From: an uncultured Ruminococcus sp.
GTDB lineage: Bacteria > Bacillota_A > Clostridia > Oscillospirales > Ruminococcaceae
NCBI GenBank assembly: GCA_946629405.1
Contig: CAMOXW010000154.1
Span: 1-6,823 of the forward strand
Length of the DNA stretch: 6,823 nt
Reading direction: 5' to 3'
The translations under genes were made by a program, and so were the position numbers. A model generated the notes under the pieces. It ran no database searches, had not been told where the DNA came from, and worked only from the letters and a program-made list of their open reading frames with translations. Shown here piece after piece: positions 1 to 6,803 of the stretch. The first letter of the stretch is position 1, and the number at the start of each line of letters is the position of its first letter.

Positions 1-2217
1 GAGGAGGTGCGCAGGGAGAAGGCACAGGTGCAAGCACTGAATCACGCTAACGAGCTTGCGCGCCGTGACGAGCTTACCGGCACCAAGAACAAGAACGCCT
101 ATCAAGAGTTTGAAGAATCAGTCCAGAGCAGAATAAACAAGGGGAAAGAATTTCTCTCGTTTGCAATAGTAGTCTGCGATATCAATAATCTCAAAAGTAT
201 CAACGATGCGTTCGGTCACAAGGCAGGCGATGAGTATATCCGTGCTGCGAGCCGGCTGATATGCAATGTTTTCACGCACAGTCCGGTATTCCGTATAGGC
301 GGTGACGAGTTCGTAGCCTTTCTCGGAAGCGGTGACTATTTTAACAGGGATGAGCTGTTCGACCGTCTGCGCGATCAGGTGCACAGTAACCTGAAAAAGC
401 ACGACGGACCTGTAGTAGCTGCCGGGATTGCGACCTTTGACCCGGAAACCGATCACAGCGTAGCGGACGTATTCGAGCGCGCTGACAACATGATGTATAT
501 AGACAAGACACGTCTGAAGGACGGCTTTTACGAGGAAAATTATGTCTGTGAGCCTATCCGCGACGAGCACAGACGCAAGCTCAATGTGCTTTTTGAAGCC
601 TTTTCGATAGTTGCCGAGGGAGCTTATGTCTATCTCTGCGACATGAAGTATGATTACTCGAAGTGGTCGAAGAACGCGGTGGATATGTTCGGACTGCCGT
701 CTGAATATATGTACAATGCCGGAAATATCTGGGAGGAGCATATCCACCCGGACGACAGGGACACATATCACGAAGGGATCACTGAGATATTCACCGGAAA
801 CGCCTCCGGGCACGATATGCAGTACCGTGCGAAAAAGATAAACGGCGAGTATGTTGTCTGTACCTGCCGAGGGACCGTCCTGAGAGACGAGACCGGAAAG
901 CCGGAGTATTTCTGCGGAGTTATCAGAGATCACGGCGTGAAGGAGCATATTGATGCACTCACGGGACTTCGCAATCAGTATGGATTTTTCGATGATCTTC
1001 AGGCGAATATGCTGAAACAGTCCGGGATGAAGCTCTGTATGCTGGGCATATCCAAATTCTCGGAGATAAACGAGGTCTACGGATACCAATTTGGAAATAC
1101 TGTGCTCCAGAAATTCGGGCGGATCTTTTTTGAACACGTCGGGAATTCCGGAAATGCTTACCGTCTTGACGGAACGAAGTTCGCGGTGCTGACAAGAACC
1201 CAGACCGCTGAGGATATGCGTGACAGATATGAGGATTTCCGCAGTTTTTTCCGCAAGGGGATCATGATCGAAAACCATTTTATCATGCTTGAAGTAAACG
1301 CAGGAATGCTTAATGTTGACAATTTTGACATAGACTATCAGACTGTCTATGCCTGCCTGAATTTTGCCTACGTTGAATCGAAGGTCAGAAGGCAGGGCGA
1401 GCTTGTTGAGTTTTACAATAATCTCAACGACGAAAACAAACATCGCATAGAGAAGCTCTACGAGATACGCGGCTCAATAATGCGCGGTTACAAGGGATTC
1501 TTCCTTATGTATCAGCCTGTAGTTGATGCAGCGTCGGAGAGGCTTATCGGCGCGGAGGCTCTCCTCAGGTGGAGAAGCCCGGAATACGGAATGGTCCCGC
1601 CGGATCACTTTATCCCTATACTTGAAAGGGATCCGCTGTTCTGCGAGCTCGGACAATGGGTGCTCCGCAAAGCGATAAGCGACGCAAAGCTGATAATGAA
1701 GGATCATCCTGACTTTGTGATAAACGTGAACCTGTCCTACACCCAGCTTGAAAGGCCGGATTTTGTGGACATGGTATTAAAAACATTGAAAGAGGAGGAG
1801 TTCCCTCCGGAGCATCTCTGCCTTGAGATCACGGAGCGCTGCAGGCTGCTTGATATGCACCTTCTCAAGAACGTCATAGTCAATCTCCGGGGAAGGGGAG
1901 TACAGATAGCGCTCGATGATTTCGGCACAGGATTTTCATCTATCGGGCTTGTAAAGAATCTTCCGTTTGACACGATAAAGATAGACCGCAGCTTCGTTTG
2001 CAGGATAGAAGAAGACGAAAAGGAGCGGGAGCTTATGAAGGTGTTTGTGGGATTGGCATCGACATTCGGTGCAAAGGTCTGTGTCGAGGGTATCGAGACA
2101 AGCGGGATAAGGGATATTCTGCAGCAGTTCCGTATACAGAGCTTCCAGGGGTACTATTACGCAAAGCCGCTGGAGCTCGGGGACTTTCTCAACTGGAAGC
2201 CGTTCAATGATAAATGA
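1..2217 (+). CDS. GGDEF-PAS-GGDEF(degenerate)-EAL cyclic-di-GMP signalling protein, 5' partial
   Basis: This protein probably makes and/or breaks cyclic di-GMP. The frame is open from base 1. A GTG at 7 follows GAGGAG with no spacer, so it is unlikely to be the start, and the N-terminus is probably outside the window. Numbering here is from that GTG (736 residues). A short charged helix comes first. The first GGDEF domain (about 21-175) has DELTG at 21, DINNLKSINDAFGHKAGD at 58-75 and an intact GGDEF at 98-102. The usual RxxD inhibitory site is absent (FTHS instead). A PAS_3-like domain follows (about 192-313, with HPDDR). A second GGDEF domain (about 316-475) starts DALTGLRNQYGF, but its signature is DGTKF (388-392), so it is probably not catalytic. 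The C-terminal EAL domain (about 480-730) keeps the expected residues: E517 of EAL, N575, E607 and E610 in LEITE, D637-D638 in DDFGTG, K658, E694 and E697 in EGIE, and Q714. It should be an active phosphodiesterase. No membrane segment is seen in this part; upstream sensor or membrane domains are possible. Confidence 0.93.
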   Translation, partial: EEVRREKAQVQALNHANELARRDELTGTKNKNAYQEFEESVQSRINKGKEFLSFAIVVCDINNLKSINDAFGHKAGDEYIRAASRLICNVFTHSPVFRIGGDEFVAFLGSGDYFNRDELFDRLRDQVHSNLKKHDGPVVAAGIATFDPETDHSVADVFERADNMMYIDKTRLKDGFYEENYVCEPIRDEHRRKLNVLFEAFSIVAEGAYVYLCDMKYDYSKWSKNAVDMFGLPSEYMYNAGNIWEEHIHPDDRDTYHEGITEIFTGNASGHDMQYRAKKINGEYVVCTCRGTVLRDETGKPEYFCGVIRDHGVKEHIDALTGLRNQYGFFDDLQANMLKQSGMKLCMLGISKFSEINEVYGYQFGNTVLQKFGRIFFEHVGNSGNAYRLDGTKFAVLTRTQTAEDMRDRYEDFRSFFRKGIMIENHFIMLEVNAGMLNVDNFDIDYQTVYACLNFAYVESKVRRQGELVEFYNNLNDENKHRIEKLYEIRGSIMRGYKGFFLMYQPVVDAASERLIGAEALLRWRSPEYGMVPPDHFIPILERDPLFCELGQWVLRKAISDAKLIMKDHPDFVINVNLSYTQLERPDFVDMVLKTLKEEEFPPEHLCLEITERCRLLDMHLLKNVIVNLRGRGVQIALDDFGTGFSSIGLVKNLPFDTIKIDRSFVCRIEEDEKERELMKVFVGLASTFGAKVCVEGIETSGIRDILQQFRIQSFQGYYYAKPLELGDFLNWKPFNDK

Positions 2218-2226
2218 GCTTAAAGG

Positions 2227-2259
2227 CAGTCCTGTACATTGCAGTACAGGGCTGTTTTT
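2227..2259 (+). terminator. Intrinsic terminator of the GGDEF/EAL gene
   Basis: CAGTCCTGTAC (2227-2237) pairs with GTACAGGGCTG (2244-2254) to give an 11-bp stem with one G-U wobble and a six-base loop (ATTGCA). Five T follow at 2255-2259. It lies ten bases after the TGA stop of the upstream gene and before the lon promoter, so it should separate the two transcription units. Confidence 0.9.
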
Positions 2260-2278
2260 GAACCTGGTGAAAAAGTCC

Positions 2279-2307
2279 TTGCAATTTCAATGAATATGTA
2301 GTATAAT
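2279..2307 (+). promoter_or_regulatory. Housekeeping sigma-70/sigma-A promoter for lon-engB-lysA
   Basis: The -35 box TTGCAA (2279-2284) matches four of six consensus bases. It is separated by exactly 17 bp from a perfect -10 box TATAAT (2302-2307). Transcription should begin near 2313-2315, giving a leader of about 36 bases before the lon ATG at 2350. The spacer is AT-rich. I found no HrcA (CIRCE) inverted repeat or CtsR tandem heptad around it, so heat-shock control of lon by those repressors is not supported here. Confidence 0.85.
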
Positions 2308-2329
2308 ACAATAGTGGAGAGTATATTCC

Positions 2330-2334
2330 AAGGA
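2330..2334 (+). promoter_or_regulatory. Shine-Dalgarno upstream of lon, spaced for an out-of-frame ATG
   Basis: AAGGA ends five bases before the ATG at 2340 (good spacing) but fifteen bases before the lon ATG at 2350 (long). It is the only good ribosome binding site in the leader. It therefore makes the lon start uncertain, or implies that a short reading frame at 2340 is translated first. Confidence 0.55.
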
Positions 2335-2339
2335 TAAAT

Positions 2340-2387
2340 ATGTTTACTAATGCGAAATGTGGTGAAAGATTTGGAACAGACCATTAA
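2340..2387 (+). other. Possible 15-codon leader reading frame overlapping the start of lon
   Basis: ATG at 2340 opens a frame encoding MFTNAKCGERFGTDH and ends at TAA (2385-2387). It overlaps the first dozen codons of lon in another frame. Support is the well-placed AAGGA five bases upstream and nothing else. It could be a translated leader that feeds ribosomes to lon by coupling, a chance frame, or a sign of a single-base error or indel near the lon start. The peptide resembles nothing I recognise. Confidence 0.25.
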
Positions 2388-4719
2388 AAGTGATAAAAAT
2401 ACAGAGAACGGCTCAGTGTTCTACACCGTTGCAATGAGGGGGCTTGTTGCGTTCCCGAAAATGGTCATGCACTTTGACGTTTCAAGAGATAAGTCTGTAA
2501 AGGCTATAGAGAGCGCTCTCAAGGAAGGCGGAAAGATATTCCTTGTTGCCCAGAAGGAGGCTTATGTTGAAGAACCAAAGGCGTCTGACCTCTACAAGAT
2601 AGGCGTAGTTGCGGATATCAAGCAGGTCCTTAAGCTCCCGGACAATGTCATGAAGGTGCTTGTTGAGGGCGTATACAAAGCAAAGCTTGTTCATCTTATG
2701 GACGACGGCGATGTGCTCAGGGCTCAGATAAGGAAGATACCGACATATTCAAATGCGAAGATCGACGACATCGGCGCGGAAGCGCTCATGCGCTCGGTCA
2801 AGGATATATTCGAGAAGTACGCCTCGTACTTCCCGCGTATGCCGAAGGAGCTCATAACTTCGGTAATGACGCAGGATTCACCGGTCAAGCTTTTTGAGAC
2901 AGTGACATTCAACTGTTCTTTGAATTACCGCGACAAGCAGGCGCTTCTCGAGGGAAGTAACATCGAGAACAACCTCTCGCAGCTCTATGCGAGGCTCTCT
3001 CTCGAGGTCGAGATACTTGAGCTTGAAAACCTCATCAGCGAGCAGACCAAGAACAGCATTGATAAGGAGCAGCGTGAGTATTACCTCCGCGAGCAGATGC
3101 GGACGATACAGGAGCAGCTCGGAGAGGTCGAATCAGATGACGCTTATGCCTATATCAATGATATAATGGAAATGAAGGCTGACGAAAAGACGAAGGAGAA
3201 GCTGCTTAAAGAAGCAGATAAGCTTACAAAGCTCCCGCCGTCATCGCAGGAGGCATTCGTTATCAAGAACTACCTTGATACAGTTCTTGACCTTCCGTGG
3301 GGCAAGTATACCAAGGCCAAGCTCTCTATGGAAAAAGCGGAGGCAGTCCTTGAAAAGGATCACTACGGTCTGAAAAAGGTCAAGGAGCGTATCCTTGAAT
3401 TCCTTGCAGTGTATATGCTCAACCCTGAGATCAAGGGACAGATAATCTGTCTTGCCGGACCTCCCGGTATCGGAAAAACCTCGATAGCCAAGTCCGTTGC
3501 GAAGGCAATGGGACGCAAGTACGCAAGAGTATCTCTCGGAGGCGTCCGTGACGAGGCTGATATCAGAGGACACAGAAAGACCTACGTCGGAGCGATGCCC
3601 GGACGAATCATCACAGCGATCTCTCAGGCAGGCTCAATGAATCCGCTGATACTTTTTGACGAGATAGACAAACTTTGCAGCGATATCAAGGGTGACCCTT
3701 CCTCGGCAATGCTTGAGGTTCTTGACGGCGAACAGAACAATGCCTTCCGCGACCACTTCATTGAGGTTCCGTTTGATCTGAGCAAGGCGGTATTTATAAC
3801 GACGGCGAATAACATTTCGGCGATACCTGCGCCGCTCCTTGACCGAATGGAGGTCATAGAGCTGCCGAGCTACACTGCGGAGGAAAAGTTCCACATTGCG
3901 AAAGAGCACCTTGTTCCGAAGCAGCTCAAGGAGCACGGTCTGAAGGCAAGTCAGCTCAGGATAGACGACAGAGCGATCCGCGACATCATCCAGTTCTATA
4001 CAAAGGAAGCCGGCGTGCGTACCCTTGAGAGGAATATCGCGTCGCTCTGCAGAAAAGCAGCGCGTAAGATAGCCGCTGACGAGAGCATAAAGAAGATAAC
4101 TGTAAGGGCGAAGGATCTCAAGGATCTGCTGGGTGTTCACAAGTATCTGGAGGACATTTCCTCAAAGACGGATCAGGTCGGTGTAGTAAACGGACTTGCG
4201 TGGACATCAGTGGGCGGCGTCCTCATGCCGCTTGAAGTCCTTGTAATGCAGGGCAGCGGCAAGATCGAGGTCACCGGCTCTCTGGGCGATGTCATGAAGG
4301 AGAGCTCCAAGATAGCAGTCAGCTATGTAAGGAGCATTGCCGACAAGTACAAGATCGCCCCTGATTTCTATAAAAACAGCGATATCCATATCCACGCTCC
4401 TGAGGGCGCAGTACCGAAGGACGGACCGTCGGCAGGCGTGACAATGACTACCGCCCTTGTATCTGCACTTTCTGGTTTGAAGGTGCGCGCAGACGTTGCA
4501 ATGACAGGTGAGATAACGCTTCACGGAAAGGTGCTGCCGATCGGCGGACTGAGAGAGAAGACAATGGCTGCGTACAAGGCAGGTATAAAGACAGTGCTTA
4601 TCCCGAAGGCAAATGTTCCTGATCTGGAGGAAGTGGACGACGTAGTCAAGGATGCTATGGAGTTCATTCCCTGCGACAACCTCAGGACCGTGCTTGACAC
4701 AGCACTTATCAGATCCTGA
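2350..4719 (+). CDS. lon: ATP-dependent protease LonA (endopeptidase La)
   Basis: Lon is a cytoplasmic hexameric AAA+ serine protease that unfolds and degrades damaged and selected regulatory proteins. The 789 residues match the family length (E. coli Lon has 784). The N-terminal substrate-binding domain (about 24-225, with FYTVAMRGLVAFPKMVMHFDV near its start) is followed by a helical coiled-coil-rich linker. The AAA+ module carries Walker A GPPGIGKT (370-377, K376), Walker B LFDEIDK (D437, E438), sensor-1 TTANN (484-488) and the sensor-2 region GVRTLERNI. The protease domain has Ser694 in KDGPSAG and Lys737 in LREKTMAA. Their 43-residue separation equals that of E. coli S679/K722, so the dyad is intact. 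The protein is a soluble LonA, since no membrane segment of the LonB type is seen. The ATG at 2350 was kept as start; GTG 2359, GTG 2362 and TTG 2371 (with GGTGA upstream) are alternatives. It is the first gene of a probable operon with engB, an order also known in Bacillus subtilis (lonA-ysxC). Confidence 0.97.
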   Translation: MRNVVKDLEQTIKSDKNTENGSVFYTVAMRGLVAFPKMVMHFDVSRDKSVKAIESALKEGGKIFLVAQKEAYVEEPKASDLYKIGVVADIKQVLKLPDNVMKVLVEGVYKAKLVHLMDDGDVLRAQIRKIPTYSNAKIDDIGAEALMRSVKDIFEKYASYFPRMPKELITSVMTQDSPVKLFETVTFNCSLNYRDKQALLEGSNIENNLSQLYARLSLEVEILELENLISEQTKNSIDKEQREYYLREQMRTIQEQLGEVESDDAYAYINDIMEMKADEKTKEKLLKEADKLTKLPPSSQEAFVIKNYLDTVLDLPWGKYTKAKLSMEKAEAVLEKDHYGLKKVKERILEFLAVYMLNPEIKGQIICLAGPPGIGKTSIAKSVAKAMGRKYARVSLGGVRDEADIRGHRKTYVGAMPGRIITAISQAGSMNPLILFDEIDKLCSDIKGDPSSAMLEVLDGEQNNAFRDHFIEVPFDLSKAVFITTANNISAIPAPLLDRMEVIELPSYTAEEKFHIAKEHLVPKQLKEHGLKASQLRIDDRAIRDIIQFYTKEAGVRTLERNIASLCRKAARKIAADESIKKITVRAKDLKDLLGVHKYLEDISSKTDQVGVVNGLAWTSVGGVLMPLEVLVMQGSGKIEVTGSLGDVMKESSKIAVSYVRSIADKYKIAPDFYKNSDIHIHAPEGAVPKDGPSAGVTMTTALVSALSGLKVRADVAMTGEITLHGKVLPIGGLREKTMAAYKAGIKTVLIPKANVPDLEEVDDVVKDAMEFIPCDNLRTVLDTALIRS

Positions 4720-4724
4720 GGACT

Positions 4725-4729
4725 GGAGG
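4725..4729 (+). promoter_or_regulatory. Ribosome binding site of engB
   Basis: GGAGG sits in the 15-base gap between the lon stop and the engB ATG, five bases before the start. It fixes the ATG at 4735 as the initiation codon. Confidence 0.85.
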
Positions 4730-4734
4730 TCAGG

Positions 4735-5349
4735 ATGAAGCTGAATTACAACAAAGCAGAGTTTGCCGCAGCATACGGTACTTTTTCGCAGATACCGGCG
4801 CCAGAGCGGATAGAGATAGCCTTCGCGGGGCATTCAAATGTCGGGAAGTCAACGCTCATCAACAAGCTGATGAACCGCAGGAGCCTTGCGAGAGTGAGCT
4901 CAGTTCCGGGGAAGACCGCGACGATAAACTTTTTCAGTCTGGAGAATCTTTATCTGGTCGATCTTCCGGGGTATGGCTATGCAAAGGTAGCAAAGTCCGA
5001 GAAGGAGCGCTGGGCAGGGCTTATCGAGGGATATCTTGGTTCTGACCGGGACCTGAGGCTGGTGTTCATGCTTGTGGATATGCGCCATAAGCCGACGGCG
5101 GACGACGTAAAAATGATAAATTATCTCATCGACACCGAAACGCCGTTCGTGATAGTCCTTACAAAAGCGGACAAGCTCAACAAGACCGAGCGTGCGAAGC
5201 GCATGGAGGCATTTGTGACAGAAATACCGTGCTTTGAAGATATACATACGATACCGTTCTCCTCACAGACCGGCGAGGGAGTTGAGGAGCTGAGGAGCAT
5301 AATCGAGGATATCGCTGACGACATCGATGATGCTCCGGAAGAAAACTGA
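4735..5349 (+). CDS. engB: Ribosome biogenesis GTP-binding protein EngB (YsxC/YihA)
   Basis: EngB is a TRAFAC-class GTPase, essential in several bacteria, that helps assemble the large (50S) ribosomal subunit in the cytoplasm. The 204 residues match the family's usual single-domain length of about 190-215. All G motifs are visible: G1 GHSNVGKS (32-39), the G2 region in PGKTATINFF with its threonine, G3 DLPGYG (76-81), G4 TKAD (143-146) and G5 around SSQTGEG (176-182). The PGKT and DLPGYGYA sequences are typical of EngB and distinguish it from Era and Der (EngA). The C-terminus is acidic (DDIDDAPEEN). It starts 15 bases after lon with a good ribosome binding site, and its stop codon abuts an ATG in frame with lysA, so it is almost certainly cotranscribed with both. 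The lon-engB pairing is a conserved Firmicute arrangement. Confidence 0.96.
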   Translation: MKLNYNKAEFAAAYGTFSQIPAPERIEIAFAGHSNVGKSTLINKLMNRRSLARVSSVPGKTATINFFSLENLYLVDLPGYGYAKVAKSEKERWAGLIEGYLGSDRDLRLVFMLVDMRHKPTADDVKMINYLIDTETPFVIVLTKADKLNKTERAKRMEAFVTEIPCFEDIHTIPFSSQTGEGVEELRSIIEDIADDIDDAPEEN

Positions 5350-5351
5350 AT

Positions 5352-5358
5352 GGAAAGG
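5352..5358 (+). promoter_or_regulatory. Ribosome binding site favouring the lysA ATG at 5368
   Basis: GGAAAGG ends nine bases before the ATG at 5368. The earlier in-frame ATG at 5350, directly after the engB TGA, has only a weak GGAAG at 5337-5341. The stronger site decides for 5368. Confidence 0.6.
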
Positions 5359-5367
5359 TCTGATAAT

Positions 5368-6666
5368 ATGTTCGTATCCGAGAATCTTGGTGTAAACGCT
5401 CAGGGAGATCTCACGATCGGCGGTGTTGATACAGTTGAGCTTGCTCAGCAGTACGGCACTCCGCTATACGTCATGGACGAGGGCATGATACGCAATAGCC
5501 TGAGAAGGTTTCATGATAGTATGCAGAAATACTACAACGGCAGAGGAGTAGTCCACTATGCCTCGAAGGCTTTTTCCTGCCTTGAAATGTGCAGGGTTGT
5601 AGCCAGTGAGGGCGACGGCCTCGACGCTGTGTCGATCGGCGAGCTTTATACCGCAGTCAGGGCAGGATTCCCAATGGAGAAGGTCGGCTTCCACGGCAAC
5701 AACAAGACCGACGAGGAGCTTACATACGCACTTGAAAACGGTGTAGGACATATTATCGTTGACAACATTCCAGAGCTGCACAGACTTGAAAGGATTGCCG
5801 CTGAAAAAGGCATCAAGGCACACATCATGTTCCGTATCAAGCCTGGCATAGACGCTCATACTCACAAGGCGGTAATGACCGGGCAGATCGACAGCAAGTT
5901 CGGCTTTGCCCTTGAAACGGGCGAAGCAATGGGCGCTGTGAAGGAGGCGCTTGCCTGCGCTAATGTAAAGCTGGTGGGTGTTCACTGTCACATCGGCTCG
6001 CAGATATTCGACATCGAGCCGTTTGAGGAAGCCGCAAGGGTAATGCTCCGGTTCATTGCACAGGTGAAGAACGAACTCGGCTATGAGATCAAGGGACTTA
6101 ACCTTGGCGGAGGCTTTGGCATAAAGTACCTTGATTCCCACGATCCTGCACCGTTTGAGGAGTATCTCGAAAGAGTTTCCGCAGTTGTGAAAACAGAGTG
6201 TGAGGCGCTTGGCATAGAGCAGCCGTTCATGTACATTGAGCCCGGCAGAGCTATCGCAGCACCGGCAGGCATCACACTCTACAAGGTCGGCGCCCGCAAG
6301 GAGATACCAGGGATCCGTACATATATCTCGATAGACGGAGGAATGTGCGACAATCCGCGCTACATACTCTACCAGTCTGAATATGAGGCAGTTGTTGCGA
6401 ACAAAGCATCGCAGGAGCGCAGCGAGAAGGTGACTATTGCCGGAAAATGCTGCGAGAGCGGCGATCTTATCGGTGAGGGCATGGAGCTCCAGCACGCGGA
6501 ATCCGGAGATATACTTGCAGTTCTTGCTACAGGAGCATATAATTATTCAATGTCATCGAACTACAACCGTATCCCAAAACCGGCAGTAGTATTCATACGC
6601 GACGGAAAGTCCCGCGTAGTAGTAAAGCGTGAGACACCGGAGGATATTATCAGGAACGATATATAA
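5368..6666 (+). CDS. lysA: Diaminopimelate decarboxylase
   Basis: LysA is a cytoplasmic PLP enzyme that decarboxylates meso-diaminopimelate to L-lysine, the last step of the pathway. It belongs to the fold III (alanine racemase-like) decarboxylases. From the ATG at 5368 it is 432 residues, normal for the family (about 415-440). Visible motifs are the PLP lysine K67 in HYASKA, HIGSQ (208-212), the phosphate-binding GGGFG (247-251), EPGR (291-294), GGMCDNPRY (324-332), the catalytic cysteine region CESGD (C362) and GAYNYSMSSNYN (389-400). The separate CESGD and GAY motifs and the DNPRY segment favour LysA over ornithine/arginine decarboxylases or CANSDC. An in-frame ATG at 5350 would add MERSDN. 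I prefer 5368 because of its ribosome binding site and because MFVSENLG resembles the start of clostridial LysA proteins as I remember them. It is the last gene of the lon-engB-lysA cluster; no lysine riboswitch or own promoter is seen in front of it. Confidence 0.95.
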   Translation: MFVSENLGVNAQGDLTIGGVDTVELAQQYGTPLYVMDEGMIRNSLRRFHDSMQKYYNGRGVVHYASKAFSCLEMCRVVASEGDGLDAVSIGELYTAVRAGFPMEKVGFHGNNKTDEELTYALENGVGHIIVDNIPELHRLERIAAEKGIKAHIMFRIKPGIDAHTHKAVMTGQIDSKFGFALETGEAMGAVKEALACANVKLVGVHCHIGSQIFDIEPFEEAARVMLRFIAQVKNELGYEIKGLNLGGGFGIKYLDSHDPAPFEEYLERVSAVVKTECEALGIEQPFMYIEPGRAIAAPAGITLYKVGARKEIPGIRTYISIDGGMCDNPRYILYQSEYEAVVANKASQERSEKVTIAGKCCESGDLIGEGMELQHAESGDILAVLATGAYNYSMSSNYNRIPKPAVVFIRDGKSRVVVKRETPEDIIRNDI

Positions 6667-6680
6667 AAAAAGCGCCCTTC
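6665..6680 (+). other. Unpaired terminator-like arm after lysA
   Basis: Seven A (6665-6671, overlapping the lysA stop) followed by GCGCCCTTC look like the left half of a bidirectional intrinsic terminator, which would normally continue into GGGCGC and a T-run. No GGGCGC occurs between here and the window end. The missing half could lie beyond 6823, be lost, or never have existed. Confidence 0.35.
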
Positions 6681-6686
6681 ATTAAG

Positions 6687-6712
6687 CGTGATACCCATAC
6701 GGAAGTATTACG
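6687..6712 (+). repeat. Small inverted repeat (hairpin) downstream of lysA
   Basis: CGTGATAC (6687-6694) pairs with GTATTACG (6705-6712): eight base pairs with one G-U wobble and a ten-base loop. No T-run follows, so it is not a classical terminator. It starts right after the unpaired arm and precedes the larger palindrome, and may belong to the same repeat-like element. Confidence 0.4.
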
Positions 6713-6721
6713 GGATTTATT

Positions 6722-6753
6722 GGGGAAAACCTTTCTGAGAAAAGGTTCTCCCC
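6722..6753 (+). repeat. GGGG/CCCC imperfect palindrome, candidate dispersed intergenic repeat
   Basis: GGGGAAAACCTTT (6722-6734) and AAAGGTTCTCCCC (6741-6753) form a 13-bp stem with one A-C mismatch and a six-base loop (CTGAGA). The flank continues CCAAGCCCCTTTCCAAAGACTTTA, and no T-run follows on either strand. Elements of this look (GGGGAAAACC...GGTTCTCCCCCAAGCCCC) recur between genes in Clostridia as far as I remember. Being a REP- or MITE-like repeat is therefore likely, but one copy in this window cannot prove it. Confidence 0.5.
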
Positions 6754-6794
6754 CAAGCCCCTTTCCAAAGACTTTATTCTGGTTTTTTCCGCTA

Positions 6795-6803
6795 TGGTAT
6801 AAG
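6795..6803 (+). promoter_or_regulatory. Weak extended -10 promoter candidate at the right edge
   Basis: TGG directly before TATAAG (6798-6803) resembles an extended -10 element (TGN-TATAAT, one mismatch). Seventeen bases upstream there is only TATTCT, a poor -35 box. It could drive a gene starting beyond the window, but no reading frame is visible here to support it. Confidence 0.2.

Noticed and set aside
1..9. GAGGAG followed by GTG as ribosome binding site and start of the first gene
   Set aside because: There is no spacer between the purine run and GTG, and the frame stays open to the window edge with helical sequence, so this is internal coding sequence.
118..1443. Long minus-strand open frame (441 codons) opposite the GGDEF/PAS region
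   Set aside because: It lies wholly antisense to a gene with intact domain motifs. The translation shows no recognisable family, and no ribosome binding site or promoter supports it.
2266..2280. CtsR-like site (GGTGAAAAAGTCC) upstream of lon
   Set aside because: The CtsR operator needs two (A/G)GTCAAA heptads in tandem at a 10-bp period. Here neither heptad matches fully and the spacing is wrong.
4207..4833. Minus-strand open frame (208 codons) across the lon-engB junction
   Set aside because: It is antisense to the Lon protease domain and the engB start, Cys/Arg-rich without family features, and a shadow of the coding strand.
5464..6495. Minus-strand open frame (343 codons) opposite lysA
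   Set aside because: It is antisense to a fully motif-supported lysA, its predicted protein has no known motifs, and there is no regulatory support. It is best explained by the codon usage of the real gene.
6687..6712. Hairpin as an intrinsic terminator of lysA
   Set aside because: The stem is only eight pairs with a ten-base loop and is followed by GGATTTATTGGGG rather than a T-run.
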